From Ruminiclostridium cellobioparum DSM 1351 = ATCC 15832 (GTDB lineage: Bacteria; Bacillota; Clostridia; Acetivibrionales; DSM-1351), in contig NZ_JHYD01000027.1 in NCBI RefSeq assembly GCF_000621505.1, positions 1 to 64,000 on the forward strand: 64,000 nucleotides of DNA. Reading direction: 5' to 3'. The notes below the pieces were generated by a model. The model did no database searches and had not been told where the DNA came from. It was given only the letters and a program-made list of their open reading frames with translations. Shown in pieces: positions 1 to 6,708 of this stretch (its first letter is position 1; each line of letters starts with the position of its first letter). A program made the position numbers and the translations under genes.

Positions 1-88
1 GAGAATGTAAAAATTTTTGATGGTTTGAACTAAGGAAATAGCTCCTTCTTGGCAAGAATTTAAACAAATGCTGAGGAGGAGATTTTTT

Positions 89-1306
89 ATGAGTACAATT
101 CCTAAGAATGTAATTCGGGAAATAATCAAGGAAAATGACTTTAAAAATCCAGGAGAGATTTATGCTTACCTGAGAGATGGATTTAAAGATATCATTCAAG
201 AAATGCTTGAAGCTGAAATGGATGTTAATCTCGGGTATGATAAAAATGATGTTAAGAATAAGCAGACAGATAATTACCGAAATGGCCATACTCAGAAAAC
301 AGTTAAGAGCCAGTATGGTGAGTTTGATCTGAGTATTCCACGGGACAAAAACGGCGAATTTGAACCTAAAATTGTTCCTAAGTACAAAAGAGATATTTCA
401 GGCATTGAGGAAAAAGTGATATCACTTTATTCACGAGGAATGTCAACAAGGGATATTCATGACCAGATTAAAGATATTTATGGTATTGAGCTCTCTGCTG
501 AAATGGTCAGTAAAATCACCGAGAGAATAGTTCCTGAAATAAGAGAATGGCAAAATAGGCCTCTTGATCCAATATACCCTTTTGTATTTATGGATGCAAT
601 CCACTACAAAATAAGAGACAATGGAAGCATTGTAAGTAAGGCAGCGTATGTTGTCCTTGGCGTTAGTAGTGAAGGCAATAAGGATATTCTGGGAATATGG
701 ATTGGTGAGAGTGAGTCTTCAAAATTCTGGCTAGGTGTATTAAACGAACTAAAAAACAGAGGAGTAGATGATGTGCTTGTATTTTGCGTAGATGGATTAA
801 CAGGGTTAAAAGAAGCAATCTCAGCTGCTTTTCCAAAATCTGAAATTCAGAGATGCATAATCCATCAGCTTAGAAATTCATTTAAGTATGTATCATACAA
901 AGATTCAAAGGCATTTTCAAGAGATTTTAAAGAAGTATATACTGCAGCAAGTGAGGAACTTGCGTTGGAAAAACTTTATCAGCTTAAAGATAAGTGGGGA
1001 AAACAATATCCATTTGCTATTAGAAGCTGGGAGAGCAACTGGGATGTACTGTGTCCGTTTTTTAAATATACAGAAGAAGTTAGGAAAATCATTTATACAA
1101 CGAATATTATTGAAGGCCTTCACCGTCAATTCCGTAAGGTGACAAAGTCGAAGACCGTATTTCCGGCAGATAGTGCTTTGGAAAAAATGCTCTATTTAGC
1201 ATCCCTTAATGTTATGAAGAAATGGACCCAGCGATACAAGAATTGGGATAGAGTATTAAGTCAGCTAATGATAATGTATGAAGGACGGCTTGAGCCATAT
1301 CTTTAA
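89..1306 (+). CDS. IS256 (Mutator-type) transposase
   Basis: DDE transposase that cuts and pastes the surrounding insertion sequence. The protein is 405 aa, normal for the family. The likely catalytic triad is D169 (FMDAIHY), D235 (FCVDGL) and E342 (NIIEGLHRQFRK), the last in the family signature near the C terminus. The start is ATG at 89 rather than 68, because an AGGAGG site at 74-79 sits nine bases before it. The frame is open and full length with no visible lesion, so the element could still be active. Confidence 0.95.
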   Translation: MSTIPKNVIREIIKENDFKNPGEIYAYLRDGFKDIIQEMLEAEMDVNLGYDKNDVKNKQTDNYRNGHTQKTVKSQYGEFDLSIPRDKNGEFEPKIVPKYKRDISGIEEKVISLYSRGMSTRDIHDQIKDIYGIELSAEMVSKITERIVPEIREWQNRPLDPIYPFVFMDAIHYKIRDNGSIVSKAAYVVLGVSSEGNKDILGIWIGESESSKFWLGVLNELKNRGVDDVLVFCVDGLTGLKEAISAAFPKSEIQRCIIHQLRNSFKYVSYKDSKAFSRDFKEVYTAASEELALEKLYQLKDKWGKQYPFAIRSWESNWDVLCPFFKYTEEVRKIIYTTNIIEGLHRQFRKVTKSKTVFPADSALEKMLYLASLNVMKKWTQRYKNWDRVLSQLMIMYEGRLEPYL

Positions 1307-1396
1307 AAGATTGCTCCCACTGCCCCCCCAAGGGCCGTCCTCATTGCCGGACGGGCTAGACCCCACGAAACAGGGATATTTATGCTCAAAACAAAA

Positions 1397-1449
1397 TATT
1401 GCCAGAAAAATCCTTAAAAGATGCATATCTGATAGGATTTCTGGCAATA
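1397..1449. repeat. Stem-loop inside the IS right end
   Basis: TATTGCCAGAAA at 1397 pairs with TTTCTGGCAATA ending at 1449, with a short bulge and a 19 nt loop. It lies between the transposase stop and the right inverted repeat. It may end transposase transcription or block outside transcription; no clear U-run follows it. Confidence 0.5.
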
Positions 1450-1634
1450 CCTAAATAAAATAACAATAAAATTATCTTGCCAAAGAAGAAACTAAAAAAT
1501 TCAAACCATCAAAATAATTTACTCTCCCAAGAAGTTGGAACCAATTGATCTTTCTCATCATAAAATATGCACCCCTATATTATTATATGCGGGTTCTGAT
1601 TCATTTATTTGTTTAGTTATTAGACCTCTTTGTT

Positions 1635-2423
1635 CTAAATCAGCCTGTCTTTGCGGAAGCCCGCCGTTAGAAAACGCCATGTAGCCTTTCTGTTTGTCAG
1701 CCAAGCGATTTGAGCATTGTTCTTAGTATTGGTGAGTATTCTTGGTATGAAAAATTTTGCGACATTTTCAGGTTTGTCGGCCAATATATTGAATATCTTT
1801 CTGAACTTCTCATCTGCTATGACCTCAGACTGCTCACCATCGGGCGTTTTTGTGATAAAATCAGTCAGCATCATGCCCGGAGATAACCTACCCGCTATTA
1901 TTCCCGTGCCTTCCAGTTCCTTGGCAAGCCCTTTCATAAAGTACGTTAACGCATGCTTGGTGGTACCGTACAGTATTGTTTTAAGCTGTATCATGTTGTT
2001 GGAGCCCAAACCCTCCATGCTATATATCGCGCCATGCCCCTGTTTGATCATCCCCGCTGCCGAAATCTGTGAGCCGTATATCATACCGGTAATATTTGTC
2101 TCAATAATGTTTTCGGTGTAAGTTTCGCCCGTTTCCCACGAAAACATGTGCGGCGTGTTTTGCCCTGCGTTATTGATCCATATATCTATCCTGCTCCATT
2201 TTTCCAAAGAAGCGTCCCAGAGGTTTTGCAGACTTGCTTTTTTCTGGACGTTGCATGGAACATAGATGTATTTCCCCTTAAAGAGCGACAGTGAAGCGCT
2301 GGTCGCTTCCGGTAACGCTTCACCCCTGCCGGACAGCGTAACATTACACCCGGCTCGCAGAAACTCCGTTGCCATAGAAAACCCAATACCCCGTGTACTA
2401 CCGGTTATTACTACATTTTTCAA
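1635..2423 (-). CDS. Short-chain dehydrogenase/reductase
   Basis: Cytoplasmic NAD(P)-dependent oxidoreductase of the SDR superfamily, 262 aa. Visible signatures are the Rossmann glycine motif TGSTRGIG (7-14), NNAG (84-87) and the catalytic S135, Y152 and K156 (YGTTK). It is the last gene of a three-gene minus-strand operon, 13 bp after the flavodoxin gene. The partner genes (flavodoxin, PNPOx-like) suggest a shared flavin or nicotinamide redox role. The substrate cannot be read from sequence; classical SDRs act on sugars, steroids, quinones and many aldehydes or ketones. Confidence 0.88.
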   Translation of the reverse strand: MKNVVITGSTRGIGFSMATEFLRAGCNVTLSGRGEALPEATSASLSLFKGKYIYVPCNVQKKASLQNLWDASLEKWSRIDIWINNAGQNTPHMFSWETGETYTENIIETNITGMIYGSQISAAGMIKQGHGAIYSMEGLGSNNMIQLKTILYGTTKHALTYFMKGLAKELEGTGIIAGRLSPGMMLTDFITKTPDGEQSEVIADEKFRKIFNILADKPENVAKFFIPRILTNTKNNAQIAWLTNRKATWRFLTAGFRKDRLI

Positions 2424-2436
2424 AAAAAGCCCTCCT

Positions 2437-2922
2437 TTACCTTGTATTCAACCATTCCAGAACAGGCTCGAGATTTTCCTCTTTTACGCCGTCAAAACCG
2501 TTTTCAATGATAGATATGGCTTCTTCGCGCTTCTCATCTTTGTCCCTGCGGCTTTTAAGCATCTTTAAAAACATGGAAAGCATGATTTTATCCATGCTCT
2601 TTAACTCTTTCAAAGGGAAACATCCACCGCGCAGATAAAAAAATGGTTTGCCTTTGATCTTATTCCTTGTGATAACTGCTTCGGTATCGGGCTCAGCGGT
2701 TCGTCCGGTGCCCGATCCACAAACAGCTTTGACGTTATATTTTCGTAGTTTATCAAGACCCTGTATCTTCCCGACTTTCATCCAGCCGAGAAAAATGATT
2801 TCTTCGTCTTGATTAACCTTTGATAGTTCTTTTACCCGGAAAACCTTTAGACCCGTCTTTGCAGCGAGCATATCAGCATACCTCTTTGTAAAACCCGTTT
2901 TTGATTCATAAACAATTACCAT
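2437..2922 (-). CDS. Flavodoxin-domain protein
   Basis: 161 aa flavodoxin-like protein beginning with the first beta strand and an FMN phosphate-binding loop (YESKTGFTKRYA). The loop fits the Flavodoxin_5 / HemG-like group rather than classical flavodoxin. A second glycine-rich segment, GSGTGR near residue 80, would contact the flavin. It probably carries electrons via FMN in the cytoplasm. It is the middle gene of the operon, 6 bp after the PNPOx-like gene and 13 bp before the SDR. The C-terminal 40 residues are charged and helical. The partner is not identifiable. Confidence 0.82.
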   Translation of the reverse strand: MVIVYESKTGFTKRYADMLAAKTGLKVFRVKELSKVNQDEEIIFLGWMKVGKIQGLDKLRKYNVKAVCGSGTGRTAEPDTEAVITRNKIKGKPFFYLRGGCFPLKELKSMDKIMLSMFLKMLKSRRDKDEKREEAISIIENGFDGVKEENLEPVLEWLNTR

Positions 2923-2928
2923 TTTAAC

Positions 2929-3459
2929 TTAAACCTCCTTTAACTCAGCATCGCTATTGGATAAACACAAATGCTGCCGGGAATCAAAGCCCAAATTCTT
3001 GAACTCTGAACACAAAAAGTCAATACAAGTTGGTGTAACTTTTATGAGGTACAACATGGCCGGCAGCTTTTTCAGGTTCTGGGCAGGAATCTTCTTGAAC
3101 TCCAACAGGTCCATGTATTCACCCGTCCACGGCTCCACGAGGTCTGCGGTGCCGGTGATCTGCATCCCGCCCAATTGATCGAAGCCGGTATAGCCGTCGT
3201 AGATGGCAAGGCAGACGTTTTTGTTGCCTTCCAGCCCATAGAACTTCAGACCTCCCTCAGAAAGTAGCCAAAAACTCTCGTCCTTATAGTTGTATTCGAT
3301 GGGCGTGCAGCGTACAAAATCACCGCAGCCTGTGGCCAAGGCGCAAGTATTATGCGCCATTATGAACTTCTCTATCCATGTCAAAAGAGTGTCACGATCC
3401 ATAGGGACCGCCTTCTCGTCCTTTTCAATCCAATAGGAAGCTGCTTTCTTATAATCCAT
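2929..3459 (-). CDS. Pyridoxamine 5'-phosphate oxidase-like flavoprotein
   Basis: 176 aa split-barrel protein of the PNPOx-like FMN-binding clan. Typical segments are the N-terminal strand pair (NTCALATGCGDFVRCTPIEY), the WLLSEGGLKFYGLEGNKNVCLAIYD core and GMQITGTADLV in the middle. Such proteins bind FMN, F420 or haem; true pyridoxamine oxidase activity is unlikely at this length and divergence. It is the first gene of the redox operon, so the promoter should lie in 3460-3650, where four direct repeats are found. Confidence 0.82.
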   Translation of the reverse strand: MDYKKAASYWIEKDEKAVPMDRDTLLTWIEKFIMAHNTCALATGCGDFVRCTPIEYNYKDESFWLLSEGGLKFYGLEGNKNVCLAIYDGYTGFDQLGGMQITGTADLVEPWTGEYMDLLEFKKIPAQNLKKLPAMLYLIKVTPTCIDFLCSEFKNLGFDSRQHLCLSNSDAELKEV

Positions 3460-3507
3460 AAAAACACACCCCTTATATCTATTACCCTTTAATTCGAATT
3501 ATTCGCT

Positions 3508-3615
3508 ACATCCAACCTGCTCTCTCGCCGAAAAAACATCTAATCTGTTCTGTCGTGAGAACCAAACATCTAACATGCTCTGTCACTAGAGTAACACATC
3601 TAACCTGCTCACTCA
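3508..3615. repeat. Four phased direct repeats upstream of the redox operon
   Basis: Four imperfect copies of a roughly 20 bp motif, consensus ACATCTAACCTGCTCTGTC, start at 3508, 3536, 3566 and 3596. The spacing is 28, 30 and 30 bp, close to three helical turns, so all copies face the same side of the DNA. They lie 50-155 bp upstream of the first redox gene. This fits a multi-site operator; the units are too short and their spacers too small and related for CRISPR. The rest of 3616-3956 holds no gene; only a weak inverted pair around 3668-3705 (TTTTCGAG / CTCGAAAG) is visible. Confidence 0.6.
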
Positions 3616-3956
3616 ACTATAAAATGCATTTTCTTGGATATATTCCCACATAGTAATAAAAAAGGAATTTTCGAGTTCCAGTTCCTAACTGCAAAAATCT
3701 CGAAAGCCCCTTGTTTCATGCCATTCCAGCCCTATTATTTCTCCGTCCCTGTTATCAACACTACCATCTTAACGTGACCATACATGAAAACATATCAATT
3801 TTTCTATAATTTATTGAAGAAGATATAAAACAAATTTAACATGGGTTACTTGTGAGATAACGAAGAAAACTTTAGTTTCTGACATCAGATTCTACTCTAT
3901 ATCCCCATATTCCTCTGAAGCTAATTACGCATTATGTTCGTTTGATTTCAAGTGGC

Positions 3957-4442
3957 TTATATAGGATTATTTTGTGCTCTATAGGCATTGTTAGAATCTG
4001 CTCCTATGATTTTAACTTTTTTTGAAAGAGAGAAAATCTCCCCGCGCAATACTTTACATTCATTTGTTTTTTCTTCAAGGCTGGTTGTTAACCTGGCAAT
4101 TCGTCTATCCCTGTCTTTTAACTCCTCCTCTAATTTCTGTATTTTATGATTGGCCCGCAGGAGCTCTTCCTCCATTGTTAAAGCAAGTGTTCTATAGTCT
4201 TCATCAGAGTTAGGAACAGTCTTTGACTCCCTATAGATTCCGATTTTATTTTCTTTCAGAATTTTTTGTACATGCGGCTTTCTGAAAACAGATCGACATA
4301 GGCCTGTTCTCTCTACCAGATGCTTAATTCCAATCAAATACCCCTCGGCCTGCAGGTCATTGATTGCATGTTGAATTTTCTTAATTGTTCCTTGTCTTGT
4401 CTGCTCCTGCTTTTCCTTCAACTCAGAAGAAATATCTTTCAT
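3957..4442 (-). CDS. tnpC: Tn554-type transposition protein TnpC
   Basis: 161 aa, highly charged, with a predicted coiled coil from about residue 85 to 145 (MEEELLRANHKIQKLEEEL and onward). The N-terminal part resembles a small DNA-binding domain (GLCRSVFRKPHVQKILKEN). Size, composition and position directly after a Tn554-like tyrosine recombinase match the accessory TnpC protein, which influences transposition frequency and orientation in Tn554. Its ATG overlaps the recombinase stop by four bases (ATGA), showing translational coupling. It appears intact although the recombinase is not, so it is probably a relic. Confidence 0.75.
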   Translation of the reverse strand: MKDISSELKEKQEQTRQGTIKKIQHAINDLQAEGYLIGIKHLVERTGLCRSVFRKPHVQKILKENKIGIYRESKTVPNSDEDYRTLALTMEEELLRANHKIQKLEEELKDRDRRIARLTTSLEEKTNECKVLRGEIFSLSKKVKIIGADSNNAYRAQNNPI

Positions 4443-5149
4443 ATACTCTTTGCCTCCGTTCCTGCCATCTCCTTGATTCGCTTGACTATATCCCTGTTCA
4501 TTTTCAGGTTGTAGAGGGCATTCTCAAGTTTATACGTATGAGTCTTATATATTTCGGCTCTGCGCTCCCACTGCAAAACTTCATTTTCAAATTCCAGATC
4601 ATTTCCATCCGGTATGAAATGCCTGCACGAAAGACATTCATACCGTTTATCATTCTGGCAGCTTGTAACATCACTACATATGCCATGTTTAAGCCTATGG
4701 GTACGCAAATTCTTCAGTAACCTTTTTTCAACCTGTTCATGAAGATTGAGTATTCTGCCTTTAAAATAGGTTGGCGTATAAGCTTCTGCTTTTGAGCTTT
4801 CCATGTGCACAAGCGCTTGCTTGGCGGCTATTTTATCGGGCATCAGGTTCATATGGTTATATGCCTCTAAAATCATGGTATCACTTTTTTGTGCCATCAT
4901 ATATTTTATTTCTACCGGACTAAATCCCTCATAGAGCCTGTCGGTAATTCCATTGTGCCTTAATTGGTGGGAAGTGATAACGTAGGGTGAGCCATTTTCC
5001 CCTTTCACCCCAAAGTGCTTGCTGACATTTGTTAAAAGCCGTGAAACTATTTCCTTGTTTGCTATATGTAAAACATTCAGGTTGTCATAAGTTACAATTC
5101 CTGCTTTTTTATATTTGGAAACATTCCTTTTATCTCTTCTTTGTAGCAT
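4439..5149 (-). pseudogene. Truncated Tn554 TnpB-like tyrosine recombinase
   Basis: The 236 aa open frame carries only the C-terminal half of a phage-integrase-type recombinase. It contains the HxLR active-site box (SHQLRHNGITDRL), a following conserved block (MAQKSDTMILEAYNHMN, with the likely nucleophile tyrosine) and a Zn-finger-like Cys/His cluster (CSDVTSCQ, CLSCRHF). Tn554 TnpB proteins are about 600 aa or more, so the N-terminal core-binding domain and the first catalytic arginine are missing. The sequence 5' of 5149 passes into an unrelated frame and then radC, so the gene was cut by deletion or recombination. Confidence 0.75.
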
Positions 5150-5306
5150 TTAATATCACTATACCAATATACATAATTCACTCCAAATACAATATTTATC
5201 AGCTTTTCATATGTTACAATTTCTCTTCTATTGGTAAATCCGCTACAGTGGTATTTAAAGTATTTGACCGTCAGGTCATGGAACGCCATAAAGCATACCC
5301 GTATAA

Positions 5307-5878
5307 TCAAATTCTTAGATACCCTTTTCGCCAAATCAGCAAAAGGGATCTGCCAACTGTTTCTGTTGCTTTTGCTATGGATTTCGTAAGATTAATATCA
5401 TCATCACTTGGTCTTGCTGACCCACTTGGGTGATTATGCGATATGATAATTGATCTGGAATCAAACATAATAGCATTTCTTATAAATTCTCTTGGATATA
5501 TAAACACTTCACTTACAGTTCCGTATATATTATCAGTTGAAATAACATTGTTTGCTGCATCTAAATAAGCACATACAAATAGTTCCTTATCCTTTATATC
5601 ACACAAGTAATTTTTGAAGTATTCCATTGCAATATTTGATGATCCAATACAGTATTTAAGGTTATGGTCTTTTAGATTATTATATAAAGAACCCAACATT
5701 TTCAACTGATGAATCTTGTTTAATTGTGCGGGGAGTACTCCTATTGCATTAGGATGCTCGAATAACATAGATATATTATGTTTTTCTAAAAAGGACATAA
5801 GTTTTGATTCACTTAAACTTGTAAACGATGAAAATAGTTTTATAAAGTCGACTTATCTTCTATGTATTGGTTATCCAT
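5307..5878 (-). pseudogene. radC: radC (MPN/JAB domain) gene with frameshift and lost C terminus
   Basis: The frame from 5798 encodes the RadC JAB/MPN domain, with the metal-binding signature SHNHPSG...PSDDD, preceded by the typical linker (HQLKMLGSLYNNL). Its real start is probably ATG at 5878, after a GGGAGGAG site and overlapping the upstream stop by eight bases. That frame (MDNQYIEDKS) stops after 12 codons. A single-base slip near 5855-5862 would join it to DFIKLFSSFTSLSESKLMSFLEK. At the 3' end the usual RadC tail (...LLDHLIIG...YSF) is replaced by unrelated residues after VGRSLL. Both ends are therefore damaged. Confidence 0.72.
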
Positions 5879-6113
5879 TGAAGCTCCTCCCTAGAAGATT
5901 TTTCAGCTCACTTATTCTTTCTTTTTGTACTTCTGTCACTCCAATAATGTCTGGTTCATTAATCCAAGCGAACCCTATTCTATCAATAAAGAATGCAACT
6001 TTTTTACTGTCCATGTCTATGAAATTAGCTATTGAATCAATCAAATCTGCTTCAATACTACTTATAAATATGTTATGCTCATTTGTATTTTCTTTATTTA
6101 GTCCATATTCCAT
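5871..6113 (-). CDS. Hypothetical protein coupled to radC
   Basis: 80 aa when started at ATG 6113, which has a good AAGGAGA site; a longer in-frame start at 6176 has none. The sequence (ending KERISELKNLLGRSFNG) is helical, acidic, without signal peptide or membrane segment, and I do not recognise a family. Its stop overlaps the probable radC start by eight bases (ATGGATAA), so the two were translated together. It is probably an accessory gene of the mobile element that brought radC. Confidence 0.5.
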   Translation of the reverse strand: MEYGLNKENTNEHNIFISSIEADLIDSIANFIDMDSKKVAFFIDRIGFAWINEPDIIGVTEVQKERISELKNLLGRSFNG

Positions 6114-6165
6114 ATATTTCTCCTTTACCTTATTGACATGTAATTCATTTTTTCGCAATAAAAAA

Positions 6166-6198
6166 CCGCAATTCATTTAACTGAATATGCGGTAATAG
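6166..6198 (-). terminator. Terminator after the small membrane gene
   Basis: On the minus strand ACCGCATATTCAG pairs with TGAATTGCGGT with minor mismatch, followed by TTTTTTATT. It lies 26 bp after the stop of the gene at 6224-6553. It resembles the terminator at 9235-9264, including the GCGGTTTTTT tail. Confidence 0.75.
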
Positions 6199-6223
6199 TT
6201 ATATTATTCCTATGAAATATAAC

Positions 6224-6553
6224 CTATATTTCTATTCTAGATAAAAAACTTAATATAATTCTTACGCTTAATAGGACACTAGACAGTATTAATGTGATGT
6301 TTGGTAAAGCCCTCGATCTATTTGGTCTTTTTAAATCAATAATTGATAATATCAAAGAAACAATGGGAGCAAAGATAATCCAATTCCTAACTATTAGAGC
6401 AAAGTCATGATCCAGCTTTATTATTCCAAACCTAACTGCCAATATAGTTATAAAAGGAACCAACATTGAAATAAAAATAATAAATGTTATAACACCAAGT
6501 TTTGAATGTTTTACTTTTTTAAACTCATTATTCAACTCTAAATCAAGACTCAT
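6224..6553 (-). CDS. Small membrane protein, unknown
   Basis: 109 aa with three likely membrane spans: residues about 20-42 (LGVITFIIFISMLVPFITI), 56-70 (WIIFAPIVSLILSII) and 84-104 (NITLILSSVLLSVRIILSFL). I recognise no family. It has its own leader (6605-6708, homologous to that of the APH-like gene) and its own terminator, so it looks like an independent cassette. A toxin, immunity or resistance role is possible but unsupported. Confidence 0.55.
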   Translation of the reverse strand: MSLDLELNNEFKKVKHSKLGVITFIIFISMLVPFITILAVRFGIIKLDHDFALIVRNWIIFAPIVSLILSIIDLKRPNRSRALPNITLILSSVLLSVRIILSFLSRIEI

Positions 6554-6604
6554 TAAAACATACCTCCATCCTCAAATATAAAATCTTTTGTACATATTTG
6601 GATA

Positions 6605-6708
6605 TTACTAAATAATACTATATCTGGAATGTTCTTTAGTCAAGTTAAATGATTAATATGATTACCACACTATTCAGTTTTCAAAGATTAGCATTACTTT
6701 ATTTACGC
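6605..6708 (-). promoter_or_regulatory. Leader repeat copy B with boxA-like motif
   Basis: This stretch upstream of the small membrane gene aligns with 10330-10420 upstream of the APH-like gene. Shared blocks on the plus strand are AATAATACTA, TCAAGTT, CACTATTCA and TTTTCAAAGA. On the minus strand it contains TCTTTGAAAACTGAATAG, close to the boxA antitermination element of Gram-positive rRNA leaders (TGTTCTTTGAAAACT). The intron insertion point lies at its 5' end (minus strand). Confidence 0.55.

Larger units (their letters stand above)
1..1526 (+). mobile_element. IS256-family insertion sequence
   Basis: The transposase gene is bracketed by imperfect inverted ends. Positions 1-30 contain TTTTGATGGTTTGAA and positions 1500-1526 contain its complement TTCAAACCATCAAAA, followed on both sides by a T-rich stretch and GAG/CTC at the tip. 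The left tip coincides with the window start, so the exact left end and the 8-9 bp target duplication expected for this family cannot be seen. Between the gene and the right end a stem pairs 1397-1414 with 1434-1449. The right tip abuts sequence whose complement could encode a short peptide beginning MRKINWFQLLG, so the element may have interrupted another gene. Confidence 0.9.

Noticed and set aside
1540-1600. Gene interrupted by the IS256 element
   Set aside because: Only about 15 plausible codons are seen and the other side lies outside the window.
3508-3615. CRISPR array
   Set aside because: Only four units, repeats imperfect, gaps of about 10 bp and no cas genes in the window.
5092-5334. 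80 aa open frame between radC and the recombinase as a gene
   Set aside because: Overlaps both neighbours in other frames, has no ribosome binding site and no recognisable domain; most likely junction sequence.
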